In this document: piece after piece, positions 43,830 through 55,950 of the stretch | Numbering within the stretch: position 1 is the stretch's first letter | How the letters are laid out: each line of letters begins with the position of its first letter | NCBI GenBank assembly: GCA_036768485.1 | Contig: JAVLUZ010000141.1 | Span: 5,407,349-5,471,348 of the forward strand | Direction: 5' to 3' | DNA from: Mermis nigrescens | Taxonomy: Eukaryota; Nematoda; Enoplea; Mermithida; Mermithidae | DNA: 64,000 nucleotides | Notes under the pieces: generated by a model | What the model was told of the DNA's origin: nothing | Seen by the model: the letters and a program-made list of their open reading frames with translations, nothing else | Database searches by the model: none | Position numbers and translations under genes: made by a program

Positions 43830-44154
43830 AGAAATTTTTAGAAATTCCTAACCCTTTTACCCTTTCTGTTTTCTGGAAAAATTTAAGACATGTGGATAAC
43901 TTCATCTACTTGCTGAATTGTAAAATGTGTTCTGAGCTGAAATACGTTTTACCTCTGCTTAGTGCAGCAACGGATCGCTGCTCATGAGATTTAGAAAGAT
44001 GTTTCAATCAAAATTTGGTTCTTACCATTTTCAGACCTATTTGTGGCCTTCTTAATTACAAGATGTAGTTCAGAAAACAGACAATGCGCAAAACACAAGA
44101 AAATTTTGCCATTTCTTTCAATAAAAATTGGATTATGTGTTCCTGTAGAGAAAG
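43830..44154. other. spacer, no gene seen
   Basis: AT-rich sequence between two miniature elements. No recognised motif. Confidence 0.35.
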
Positions 44155-44162
44155 ACAAACAA

Positions 44163-44355
44163 CAGGGGCGGATTTAGGGGGGCGGGGGCGGCCGTCCCCC
44201 CATTGGCCTAACAAAAAATGCGAAAAATTAAGGATTTTCGAGCGATTTTTGGCGATTTTCGGGTCAAAACGGCTAATTTTTCCGCCCAAGTCAGGGTTCC
44301 GCCCCCCTTAGGGGTACCGCCCCCCCCCCTTAGGAAAATCCTAGATCCGCCACTG
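44163..44355. mobile_element. hAT miniature, 193 bp
   Basis: Ends CAGGGGCGGATTTAGG and CCTAGATCCGCCACTG, flanked by a perfect 8-bp duplication ACAAACAA (44155-44162 and 44356-44363). The left end matches the start of R10, so R10 is probably a longer relative. Confidence 0.9.
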
Positions 44356-44532
44356 ACAAACAAAGAAGATAATAACAAACGGTAAAAAACTGGTACGCAA
44401 TCATTTTCGCACTACAGGTGAACAAGCATGCACCACATTTTAATTCAACGAACAAATAGTTTAAATCACCAAACTGAAATGAAGTACTGGATTATTTTAG
44501 CTGATTCAAGCTTACTCATGGTAACTGTATCA

Positions 44533-47500
44533 TAGGTTGCGCGATAGCGCTACCTATAATATACTTGGCCTCCTTTTTTCTTATATGTTTATCAGAGCGA
44601 GTGCGAAATTTGTGTCCCCCCTCACAGCAACAACGGCACACACCTGGGAGGTGCGGTTTTCTTAATCGATGGATAATTAAAAAATTCGATGCCCGTGTTT
44701 TTTTTGTTTACACTCAATACTGAGTTAGCAATGAGCGTGTAAAGTGTAAAGCGAAAAATCAAATATTTTGCGGAGGGCCAATTTTTTTCAAAATGTTGCC
44801 CTTAAGCTGTAGATTACGAATCTGACCTTAAAATTTCTTTACACTCAATGGTTGTTGCACAAAAGTGTAAAGTATACGTCTTTTTTACTCTTTGCGTGTC
44901 CTTCAGCTTATCTAACTCAATTTTGGTTTCTGTGCAGTCCAATCAGTTTTATAAGGTAGAGGGTTGCAAAATCTCAAAATCAAATTTTTTTCTTCTATAA
45001 CGCAATATTTCTTGATCTGTGATCGTTTTAGTGTAAAGGGTTCGAGACGAAAAACGATATTTCTTCAACTACTCCGCTAAGTAGGCGGAACATGCTAATT
45101 ATGCTTAAAAGGTGCCCTGACCTTAGCGTTACAGATCCCAGTTTATTTTGTTTCTATACACCCAATATTGCGGTATTAGCATAGGTGTAAAGTTTACACC
45201 GAGAAGCATTTTTGCGCCCAGAGCGTCGTGGATGATGAATTTTTTGTTTAAAATGTTCTCCGTAAGGTCAGAATAACGAATCTGACCTTTAAACTTTTCT
45301 ACAGCCAGTGTTTGTTGAGGTATGAAGAGGCAGTTCTCGAATGGGAGTGTAAAGAGTGCGAAAATCTGGGGGTGAAAAGACACATTTTGGCCGAGTTTTC
45401 GACTTATTTATGTCTGCCAATGAACTCCGGTTATGAGTTTTAGGAAATTTTTTCTGATAGAAATGAACTACGGATCAAGGGCTATCTTGTGCTTACCAGC
45501 AAACTTTTCTACAATCAATACGCAGTTAGTACCAGGTTTTAAACCTTACACTCTAGTGGATAAGTAAAAAAACAGATTTTGTCCAAGATTTCTCTGCCAA
45601 CTTTTTCAAGTATGAGTTGGGATGAAATTAAATAAAATAGAAATAAAGTAACTTCTAATGGCTACACGTCGAAGCAAGCCGCGTTCAAAAAAACATAATA
45701 TTGAGTTGTTTATGGGGTGTAAAGTTCGAAATCTGAGGTGTAAAATGGGCGAAAAACAGGTTTTTTTCGTATTCTGATTGGTAAATCATATCAAATATTT
45801 TGCGGAACATAAGTTTGGCACATACAAACGTACTACAATCAAAGGGCAACAAACTGGCCCGAACCGAATTTATTTACATTCAATGAGGCGTTAGGTTCAA
45901 ATTTTTAAAGTTTACAATGTGGTTGACAGTGGAAAATACGTGTTTGTCTATTTTTTGTTCGCCACTTTCTCTGTTCAGAAGTCGGGCGAGGTCGAATAGG
46001 ATAAATATAAAGTACTTTCTAAGGGGTTCGCGTCACAGCGAATTGCGTTTGTTTACATCAATATTCTTTTTCGGGAGGTGTAAAGTCAAAAAATGGGGGA
46101 GTTAAACGTGTTTCTGTCTTGTTTTTTTCTGCCAAGTTCTGGGTTATGAGTCTGGACATAATCTCAAGTCTAAAAATGAACCAGAAACCGAATGTGATAC
46201 GCCAGTTTGTTTGCACACATTAGTGGTGTAAAGTGGTTAACATGTGATATTTATTTGTCCTCGGGCCATTGTGGAGACTTAATTTTTTCATAAATGTTGA
46301 TCGTAATATCAGAGTAATATCAGAATCACGTATCCGACTGAAATTTTCTTTACACTCTGTGGTTGTGTAAAGTTTACAATGCATATTAACTTTAGTTCTA
46401 GAGCCTAGTAGCAGCTTGACTATTTCTAAAGTCTAAAAATGTACCAGGAATCAAATGTGAGACGCTAGTTGAGCGCGTTTGCTTACACTCAAAAGTGGTG
46501 TAAAGTAGTTTGCAACTGATATTTATTTGTTTTCGGGTTATTGTGGAGACTCAATTTTTTCATAAATCTTTATCGTGATATCTGAGTAATATTAGAATTA
46601 CCAATCCGATTAAAGTCTTCATTACACTCTGTGGTTGTGTAAGGTTTACACTGCATATTAACTTTAGTTCTAGAGCCTCGCTGAAGCTTAATTTTTTTGC
46701 AAAATGTTCTACGTAAATTCAAAATTGGGAATCTGACTGTTAGTTTTCTCTACACCTAGTAGTTGTGTAAAGTTTGCACTATTCATTTGTTGTTAATATG
46801 TAGTTTATACTACACATTTATTTTACTTCCAAATCTAAGCGTTAGTGTTCCTTATACTTGATATTTGCGTGCGTAAAGTTTTTGAGTTTTTGCTGAAAAA
46901 CTTTGTCTTTTAATTTACCAACATCCCGCCTTTTCCATTTTCTTAAAGTTTAAAATCTTTTATAATTCTCTTAATAATTTAATGGTAGGTTTAAACTTGA
47001 AGTTTCTCTTGGTTTACAACTCTCGCTTAGCAAGCTCATTTTTCAAAACTTTTTCACAGTGATCAGATTAGTCGCGTTTAGTTTGGAATTGGTGGACGGT
47101 CGTTATTTTATTACTCGGCTTAAATAATCCAAGTGACTATCTTTTGATTATTTTCTTTATCGCAAATTCAAACACCCAATTTTCAATTTGAAAATCATAA
47201 AATTGTTTCATAATTATTATGTAAGATGACTAATGGTAAATGGTAAAATCCCGTAAAATCCCGGTTGAGAGTCCTTTGTTGTTGTTTTCATTGTTCATTG
47301 TGCTCGTAGGAACCAGAAAAGAAATAGTTTTTTGCCATAGGTATTTTCTGGCAAAAACAAGTTAACAAATCTTTTCGCGTTAATTATTATTTTGGTCCAA
47401 AATAGGTCAACTAACCTAGGGCGAAATTCCGGGGCTACTTAATTACTACTGCGTTGGGTTTTTAGGGCATAGCTGCCAATAGCTCCGTAGGTACGGACGA

Positions 47501-47693
47501 ATTCAGGTCCGAGGAGTTTGATACCGTAGTTATTGAGGGTCGTGTGGTTGAGTCCGGCGTTTCGCCCTCGCAACCTGACCAGTGCTAAGTGTAGCCAAGT
47601 GCTTAAGTAAGTCCCGTAGGTACGTTATATGTCGTTTCCAAATTTATATGAATGTGGAACGACCTCTGTAACTTACAGGACTGCTTAGAATCG
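44533..47693 (+). repeat. array unit A
   Basis: The only unit without the ~397 bp insert and without an LTR; its empty LTR target reads GGGCTATCTTGTGCTTACC near 45480-45500. Its first ~1.1 kb differs from B and C at several percent of sites, but from about 45640 on it is almost identical to unit B. The starting palindrome has one mismatch (TAGGTTGCGC). Confidence 0.85.
45184..45200. repeat. GTGTAAA-G-TTTACAC palindrome in unit A
   Basis: Eight-base arms GGTGTAAA and TTTACACC around one G. Equivalent sites are 48350-48364 and 58819-58833. Half sites GTGTAAAG occur at least a dozen times per unit, for example near 44737, 44862, 45034, 45346, 45717, 46077, 46226, 46364, 46497 and 46764. The role is unknown. 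Confidence 0.85.
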
Positions 47694-47717
47694 TAGGTAG
47701 CGCGATAGCGCTACCTA
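47694..47717. repeat. perfect palindrome at unit start
   Basis: Arms TAGGTAGCGC and GCGCTACCTA around GATA. Repeated at 58160-58183 (perfect) and 44533-44556 (one mismatch). Unit boundaries were set here because unit A begins at this point. Confidence 0.9.
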
Positions 47718-48492
47718 TAATATACTTGGCCTCCTTTTTTCTTATATGTTTATCACAGCGAGTGCGAAATTTGTTTCCCCCTCTCAGCTATAACGGCACA
47801 CATCTGGGAGGTGCGGTTTTTTTAATCGATGGATAATTAAAAAATTCGATGTCGGTCTTTTTTTATTTACACTCAATACCGAGTTAGCAAGGAGCGTGTA
47901 AAGTGTAAACCGAAAAATCAAACGATTAGCGGGAGGGCCAATTTTTCTCAAAATGTTGCCCCCAGCTGTAGATTACGAATCTGACCTTAAAATTTCTTTA
48001 CACTAGATGGTTGTTGCACAAAAGTGTAAAGTATACGTGTTTTTTACTCTTTGCGTGTCCTTCAACTTATCTAACTCAATTTTGGTTTCTGTGCAGTCCA
48101 ATCAGTTTTATAATGTAGAGGGTTGCAAAATCTCAAAACCGAATTTTTTTTTGTTTTTCTTATAATGCATTATTTCTTTATCTGTGATCGTTTTAGTGTA
48201 AAGGGTTCGAGACGAAAAACGATATTTCTTCAACTACTCCGCTAAGTAGGCGGAACATGCTAATTATGCTTAAAAGGTGCCCTGACCTTAGCGTTACAGA
48301 TCCCAGCTTATTTTGTTTCTATACACCCAATATTGCGGTATTAGCACAAGTGTAAAGTTTACACCGAGAAGCATTTTTGCGCCCAGAGCGTCGTAGATGA
48401 TGAATTTTTTTAAAATGTTCTCCGTGAGGTCAGAATAACGAATCTGACATTTAAACTTTTCTACAGCCAGTGTTTGTTGAGGTGTGAAGAGG

Positions 48493-48890
48493 TGAACTTT
48501 GAATTACACCTACACCTATTTTCTAATGCCGATAGATAACTCCGTATTGCATATTGTTTGATCAGATTTTCCTTATTTAAGAGGTTTTTGACTCTCTTTA
48601 ATAAATAATTATTTTTATCATCATAAATGCACTATTCTTAAACTTCAGTAGAATGATGAATATTTTTCAAAATAGTATAATCAAGCTGAAATCTTCCGAT
48701 ATGTCGAGTTAGCGCAGTGGTTGACAACTCCGTTCTGGGAAGCGGTCTTGAGAAACGAATGATGGTTCGAATCTTCTGAATGCTGACTTTTTATATTTTT
48801 TAATCTCCTGGCAAGACCATGCACTTCATTTGACTTATTCATCTATTTAGGTTCTGCAGATAGCACTTTTTTGTTTTTTAAATTTCGCCT
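48493..48890 (+). mobile_element. ~398-bp SINE-like insert in unit B
   Basis: Present in B and C, absent from A, where GAAGAGGCAGTTCTCG is uninterrupted. A tRNA-like part with A and B boxes lies at 48703-48787. The 3' part is AT-rich without a clear tail, and no target duplication could be defined, so loss from A is also possible. Confidence 0.55.
48703..48787 (+). ncRNA. tRNA-like head of the insert, unit B
   Basis: GTTAGCGCAGTGGTTGA fits the A box and GGTTCGAATCT the B box, 40 bases apart. A 5-bp stem CCGTT/AGCGG sits where an anticodon arm would be. The acceptor stem (GTCGAG against CTGAC) pairs only in part. So a Pol III promoter is plausible; a working tRNA is not. Confidence 0.5.
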
Positions 48891-49044
48891 CAGTTCTCGA
48901 ATGGGAGTGTGAAGAGTGCGAAAATCTGGGGGTGAAAAGACACATTTTGGCCGTTTTCGACCTGTTTATGTCTGCCAACAACTCCGGTTATGAGTTTTAG
49001 GAAATTTTTTCTGACAGATGTGTACTACGGATCAAGGGCTATCT

Positions 49045-50261
49045 TGTCAAGTTGGAGCCAAATCTGTACAGCTTCTTTCGATTTATGTATACAATGAATG
49101 TGAATTATCCTTTGATATATTATATTTGATAATATGATTTACAAGTTTAGGCATATTAATATAAAATATATTTAAAGTTGTAGCGCGAATGTTTCACTAT
49201 ATAAATATTATTTGGATGATGCGAATGATCTGTGAAAGCGGTACTGAGATATAGAAGATGCGCGCTTGAGCGTTATGTTCTTTTAAGCGTTTAAATATAT
49301 GATAAAATATGCCACAGCATAAACTAATATGCTTTAGAATGATATGCTTCTTTTTCCGCAAAGCTCAGAGGTCATAAAAATAAAGACCAATTAATACTTT
49401 TTTCCCAATAAAAAGTTAAGACCGATTAAACTGACACGCGCCCAGAAGTTCGGGGATTTTCGGAAGACCCATGGGCAATAAGAACCGGACTTTTCCGGAT
49501 TAACACACGTCAACATGCATATAAGCTCAAAAAGGGCAAAAGGTGAGAAAGGTAACACGAGGTAGCGTAAAGACCATGTAAGTTCACGATGACAGAAAGC
49601 GGCGCGGTCAAAGGGTCAGCAATTCAAATAGAATGTATGCTTGGCAAGTTATACACGCCTTTAAAGGATAGCAGAAATGTCCGAATTGAGAGCTCAAGAC
49701 AAAGTACGTTTTACGAGCCTCTGGCCAAAACGCTATACGCAGCGCAGTATAAAACCGGAAAGATCTAAGAAAAATTGCTCAGCTTGTGATGTGCTGTTGC
49801 CGAGTGAGGGGCTCAGCTTGTGATGTGTTGACGCCATAGTGCGTGCTTCATCCTTCACTGCTGATGCCATGAGGCTCAGACCTCTATGCTGATGCCCTGA
49901 GCGTGTTAGTTAGCTTTCTTAAGCTGACACTGTGATTACATATCGCCGCTCAGACTCATAAGCTGATACCCTGATTTTCCATCAGGAGGCTCAGTATCTC
50001 TAGTGTCGTTGTCATAGATTTGAGCAGCGTCAAACCTCTTCCGTTTTTAACGCTTATTAACTTATTTGTTGATTATTCCGAATCTTACTTTTAATATCAT
50101 ATTTGTACATATGTATTTTCGAACATGTACATATTGTAAGTAAAAGTTGAAGCGTTAACCCATCGAGTCATCGCATAGAAGGGATCACCCCAACTTCCAG
50201 GCCCCTTAGATTAGGCGTATATCAAGAAATAAGAGGAAAGCGTTGCATCACGAACCTGACA
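49045..50261 (+). repeat. 5' LTR
   Basis: TG...CA-bounded. It differs from the 3' LTR at about thirty positions by eye in 1.2 kb. A GCATATAAGC TATA-like box lies at 49518-49527. A duplicated GCTCAGCTTGTGATGTG occurs near 49780 and 49812. Confidence 0.9.
49518..49527 (+). promoter_or_regulatory. TATA-like box in 5' LTR
   Basis: GCATATAAGC, conserved in all three LTR copies. Position about 475 bases into the LTR is reasonable for a U3 promoter, but no start site can be shown. Confidence 0.3.
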
Positions 50262-50269
50262 TAATTTTG

Positions 50270-50287
50270 TGGTGCAGAAAGTAGGAT
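50270..50287 (+). other. candidate primer-binding site
   Basis: TGGTGCAGAAAGTAGGAT starts 8 bases after the 5' LTR, with the TGG expected opposite a tRNA CCA end. The tRNA was not identified. Confidence 0.45.
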
Positions 50288-50489
50288 CCGCCCCTCTGCT
50301 GAAAATCGCCTTTTCTAGCCTTCAGAGAAACTTACTGATTTTCGAATCCGTTGAAATATATTTTATTTTTTCTTCCACGTACGATTTGAAAAAAATGACG
50401 TCCCGAACTCCGACGAATTTTGAATTCACTTTGAATTAATTTTAAATCACGACCTAGCAAATCGATTCTTCCCCTATAGAATCATTTTT

Positions 50490-50640
50490 CTGTCTCTGGA
50501 GGAACGTAGGCTGCTGGAATATTGCTCCGATAGTCCAGTGAAAGAACAGAAAAAGCTTTTAGCTAATATTTTTCTGATTCCGGAGGAACGTAGGCTGCTG
50601 GAATATTGCTCCGATAGTCCAGTGAAAGGTCAGAAAGAGC
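50490..50640 (+). repeat. ~86-bp tandem duplication in LTR element
   Basis: GGAGGAACGTAGGCTGCTGG and ATTGCTCCGATAGTCCAGTG occur twice, near 50500 and 50583, almost unchanged. Confidence 0.9.
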
Positions 50641-51182
50641 ATTAGTTAAAGATTTGCTGTATTCATATATTTTTGAAGTGGTCAAGCTGCGATAATCCCC
50701 GGGTAAAGCGTAGCCCCTGAATCACTAATATTGATTAAATAGGCGAAAGGAAGCCGATAAATATTTGAATATTTGAATTATTATATTATATTATTTTTTT
50801 CCTGACCCTTTTTCGTGATTTCGGTCAAAAGGTGCGCAGAGTTTTCCTGCTAATCTCGTCCGGCCGGCGTTTTTAGCAACCCATTTTCCAAACTTCGACG
50901 AATATATTTAGTGCTCATTTTCGGAGGGACGTAGGAGATGAAAGGAAGAAAATCGAAGAAATTGAAGTCTTAAACACGGATTCAAATTCGGAAGGTTCTG
51001 AAGCAATTGAGAGCGGGCAAAAAATGCGGGAAATTCCGAAATTTCTGATCCTGAATTTTAAAGTACTCTTCAAGCTTAACAGATTTTTAGACTCAATTAG
51101 AATTGAATGAAAGTCCCAAAAAGCTCTTGAAGCCCATCAAACATTTCTCGACACGTTTTTTTCAGAGTGAAATCGGAAGACC

Positions 51183-51358
51183 TACCTATATTATTACATA
51201 TTCGATTACTTAGGTCAAAAGGCAAAGAAATTTCCTAAGTTAGATACATGTATTAATATGATTAATAGCAACCTATATTATTACATATTCGATTACTTAG
51301 GTCAAAAGGCATAAGAATTTCCTAAGTTAGATACATGTATTAATATGATTATTACGTG
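51183..51358 (+). repeat. ~88-bp tandem duplication in LTR element
   Basis: CCTATATTATTACATATTCG to GATACATGTATTAATATGAT occurs twice in a row with two or three differences. Confidence 0.9.
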
Positions 51359-54300
51359 AATACCCACTACCGGGCAAATCAGTACTCTAATTTCAGCCCA
51401 AATATTTCGGAACTACTGTGAGAAGGGGAGCCAGCGATTACCAAAACATATACTCCTTTATTAGAAAGATTTTTGATTCAAAGATCTGAAACACCTTTAA
51501 TGAGGAAAATGATAAACGACGATCAGCGATTAAAAGATGCTTTTAGACCTGCTTTTGAGGTTTACGGTGCCCGAGCTTAAGCATGCGATTCTAGTGGGGT
51601 GGGATGACGCGACACAAAAGATAACTGAAGCCGTTCTGAAATTTGATAAGTTCAAAAAGCTTGTGAAATCAGCTTATTCCAAGTCTTCAAAAGACCGAAA
51701 TTCATCATAAAGCCTATATTTATACAAGAGATTTTACGAAAAATTTATTAGACCTAAAAGATCAGGAAAATGAAAACAAAATCAACCTTAGAACAGCTAA
51801 CAAAGGAGCTTTTTCCACGAGCTAATACACAGGATTATTCCACTTAGCTAAATTCAACATAAAGCTCAACTAGTTGCCTTCAAAAAACGCGAGATAATCC
51901 AACGCATGGACATCTAACATTTACAGGAAATGCAAATCAGGTGAGAACTGTCCTTTTCTTAAATTATTTTCCAAATTTCATGTCTTATTCTATTTTGGAA
52001 TCAACCTATTTTTTAAACAAATCACAAAAATTTCTAAATATCTTCTCTGTCACTCTTGTCCACAGCTTACTTATGAATTCAAATGTAAATTCTTCTCTAC
52101 TACTTGTGGATTTTTTATTTTGCATGTATTAATTTATGTTAATGCTTTGTATATCATATTATATCGTGTTTGTATGATTATATTATTATAAAATATTTGT
52201 ATAATTATATTCTCATATGTCATATAAAAAAAACTACATTATATTACGTTACTTTATTATTATATTGTGCACTTCATCATAAGATTTTGTTTATATTTAT
52301 ATCGCTTTATATACATTGTTTATATGCTCAGTTAAAAAAACAAATACGTTTAAAAATACTCAAAATTTTAATTAGATTTATAACGAAACACATTTTTTTA
52401 CGTTTCATTCACTATTGTCTATGTACTCTTTATCATTCCTAAATATTATACCTGTATTTACAAGCCTTATAGTATGTCCATATATTTTTGCGAACTTTCT
52501 GTACCTAATTTCGCCTTTGTTATGTTATATATGTACACATAGTCTGAAATTTAATCTTTTTGCAAATATTGCCGTTTCGCATAATTTTGCAAATATTGTC
52601 GTTTCCCAAAGTCAAAACAAGTGCTAAACGCCGAAGATTTCGATAATCAAGAAAAATAGCAGTTACAATCAAAAGTCACAGCTTTCACTTATTAAAACTG
52701 TCTAAATTAGCTCGTATGACAACTCTTGTGTATTTTATGAAGGATACCACAAATAATTAGGTTTTTCGAATTTGTGGCAGAAATCGCTGTAGTCATGCGG
52801 TAATTTTGCCCAATTTTCGCCAAATGCATAATGCAAAGTGTTATTCCCTCACTTATCAATGAGGATTATATCGTAAAAGACGTTCTGCAGGCGATCTTTT
52901 TGATTAAAGAATAATATGCGGGCGAACAATCTAATAAAACTTTTCATCTCGGGATTTGTGACAGAATTTGACTCCCACTCAGATTAGGCGTTTTCCCTAT
53001 CGTGAATTACACGTGCCAAAATTTATCAGAATTGAGAAAAAATCTCAATATTGTGGATTTAAATTTAAATTACTTCGACATTCAAATATTTCAAAATGAA
53101 ATTTCGAGTTTTTCGAAGAATGTGGCTAGAATTTTCATTAATTCCAAAGAAACATGACTTAATCACACAATTTTTATATCACAGACCCCATTATAGGGGC
53201 AAGAGCCTTCTTCCACGTAGGAATTCTTTGCCGAGGTCATCGGCCATGCCTGAACCTAGTAAAGCTGCAAAAATGGTGAATGTTCTGAAAATTACGTAAA
53301 CCATGAAGTAAATGGCATATATTGTAAGTATACCTACTTGTGAAGAATTAAAAAGAAATTTGGTTGTTCTCCCTAGGAGGAAGATTTAATCCAATTTTCA
53401 GAGACTTTATATTATCTGCAAAACGATGCCGATTTTTCGCTACAAAAATGAATGAGAAAAGACGTGTGAGTCATTCATGTTAGTGAAAGTCTATTTTACT
53501 TTAATCGGAAAGCAAAGAATGCACTTTCCAGTTTGAAACGCCTAATAAGTTTTTGATAACCACTAAGTGACTGGAATGGATGACCTACCTTTAGACTTTT
53601 TCGGGATTGTCTTCACTAAACCGAACATTAGAAAAAACTGTACATCGATTCATACACTGCACATTTGAAATGTCCCAACAAACAGGTGTGATTCATGAAA
53701 TGCTAGTGGGGCAGGTAAGGAAAAAACCCAATGTTCAGAGTGCTGAGAACGCGATGGAAAAACTAATAATTGTGAGCCAAAACAGTTTTTCCACTAATTT
53801 AATTCTTTAATCAAAGGTTCAGTGCAATTGTTAATAAACTTTTTAATAATTATACTGGTCTTTATGATTGCTGCTTATTTCGCTTATTTTAATATAAGTC
53901 GAAAATGTTCTTTAATAATTTATGCGTACCCAATGCTAGTGGTTTAAGTGAAGCTGTGAAACGCATATTAAAACGACGACGAATATTAAAGCCACCTAAA
54001 TTAAATCAATGGAAAGTCACTTTCTTCCTTCTGGATTTAGATATTGTATATAAATTGCGAAATTTCCGGTTTATTAAAGTTCAATTAGCCCAATTGCAGC
54101 TAATTGGGGTAAAGTGAGATTTTTTGGGTCATTTAGCAGCGATAACAGTTTTCGCCGAGTATGTAAAAGAAACGATCCAATAAGACTCTACGGCGAAAAT
54201 TGGTTTTAAAGACTCAATTCTTCTATCGAGTGTGCTAGAAAATCAGAAACTCTAATGTGTATGAGGCAAAACTGTAACCAAAACGCGTTCAAGAGCTTGC

Positions 54301-54721
54301 AATAAATACGCACCAATAAAATATAATGAATGAAGCGCGTAACCGAAAAACATCAATTAATGCTTTGTTAGCGATCGAAAAACTGCAATGGTTCAAAGAT
54401 GATGCCGACATTTCATCGTTGCAAAATAAAACTGTGCACACCAAAGCCATAAACTGCTCTCTAATGAACGCTTTTGACTTTACGGGTGTGGAAAAATAGA
54501 AATTCACCTGCTTATAAAATTTCTACTGCACCTAACTTATCTAGAGAGAAAACATAGAAGAAACAAGAAAATATCGACCTAATTGGATCCAGCGTTTTAC
54601 CTCTATCGACATGACATCATTTTAGCGAAATAAGATGGAACACATAAATAATTTGAAAACCATACTTTTTGCTGAATCGACATCCCACAGCAACCGTCAT
54701 CAGCCGAGGACGGCTGATCCT

Positions 54722-54732
54722 AAAGGGAGGTG
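54722..54732 (+). other. candidate polypurine tract
   Basis: AAAGGGAGGTG directly before the 3' LTR, where plus-strand DNA synthesis would be primed. Confidence 0.6.
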
Positions 54733-55950
54733 TGTCAAGTTGGAGCCCCAAATCTGTACAACTTCTTTCGATTTATGTATACAATGAATGTGAATTATCC
54801 TTTGATATATTATATTTGATAATATGATTTACAAGTTTAGGCATATTAATATAAAATATATTTAAAGTTGTAGTGCGAATGTTTCACTAAATAAATATTA
54901 TATGGATGATGCGAATGATCTGTGAAAGCTGTTCTGAGATATAGAAGATGCGCGCTTAAGCGTTATGTTCTTTTATGCGTTTAAATATATGATAAAATAT
55001 GCCACAGCATAAACTAATATGCTTTAGAATGATATGCTTAGTTTTCCGCAAAGCTCAGAGGTCATGAAAATAAAGACTAATTAATACTTTTTCCCAATAA
55101 AAAGTTAAGACCGATTAAACTGGCACGCGCCCAGAAGTTCGGGGATTTTCGGAAGACCCATGGGCAATAAGAACCGGACTTTTCCGGATTAACACACGTC
55201 AACATGCATATAAGCTCAAAAAGGGCAAAAGATGAGAAAGGTAACACGAGGTAGCATAAAGACCATGTAAGTTCACGATGACAGAAAGCGGCGCGGTCAA
55301 AGGGTCAGCAATTCAAATAGAATGTATGCTTGGCAAGTTATGCACGCATATAAAGGATAGCAGAAATGTCCGAATTAAGAGCTCAAGACAAAGTACGTAT
55401 TACGAGCCTCTGGCCAAAACGCTATACGCAGCGCAGTATAAAACTGGAAAGATCCAAGAAAAATTGCTCAGCTTGTGATGTGCTTTTGCCGAGTGTGGGG
55501 CTCAGCTTGTGATGTGTTGACGCCATAGTGCGTGCTTCAGTCTTCACTGCTGATGCCATGAGGCTCAGACCTCTATGCTGATGTCCTGAGCGTGTTAGTT
55601 AGCTTTCTTAAGCTGACACTGTGATTACATATCGCCGCTCAGACTCATAAGCTGATACCCTGATTTTCCATCAGGAGGCTCAGTATCTCTAGTGTCGTTG
55701 TCATAGATTTGAGCAGCGTCAAACCTCTTCCGTTTTTAACGCTTATTAACTTATTTGTTGATTATTCCGAATCTTACTTTTAATATCATATTTGTACATA
55801 TGTATTTTCGAACATGTACATATTGTAAGTAAAAGTTGAAGCGTTAACCCATCGAGTCATCGCATAGAAGGGATCACCTCAACTTCCAGGCCCCTTAGAT
55901 TAGGCGTATATCAAGAAATAAGAGGAAAGCGTTGCATCACGAACCTGACA
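54733..55950 (+). repeat. 3' LTR
   Basis: 1218 bp, TG...CA-bounded, followed by the ATCT duplication and by unit sequence GTGCTTACCAGC. Confidence 0.9.

Larger units (their letters stand above)
50262..54732 (+). other. LTR element internal region, non-coding or decayed
   Basis: Longest frames are under 95 codons and none matches known retroelement domains. Two short tandem duplications are visible: ~86 bp at 50490-50640 and ~88 bp at 51183-51358. A very AT-rich block spans 52100-52620. A phrase at 51590-51710 with charged residues could be a gag relic, but it is broken by stops and I cannot identify it. Confidence 0.6.
49045..55950 (+). mobile_element. LTR retrotransposon, 6.9 kb, non-autonomous or decayed
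   Basis: Two ~1.22 kb direct repeats (49045-50261 and 54733-55950), each beginning TGTCAAGTTGG and ending GAACCTGACA, flanked by a 4-bp duplication ATCT (49041-49044 and 55951-55954). The empty site is preserved in unit A. A candidate primer-binding site and polypurine tract are in place. About 4.5 kb of internal sequence has no recognisable gag, protease, reverse transcriptase or integrase motif. It is a large LTR derivative or a strongly decayed copy. Superfamily is open; 4-5 bp duplications occur in Ty3/gypsy, BEL and Ty1/copia groups. Confidence 0.9.

Noticed and set aside
50262..54732. Retroviral envelope or gag-pol genes in the LTR element
   Set aside because: No frame over 95 codons and no motif I can name. 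Assigning a product would be guesswork.
55278..55478. Open frames of 60-66 codons in the LTRs
   Set aside because: The same positions in the other LTR copies carry stops (for example AAGATCTAAG), so no frame is conserved.
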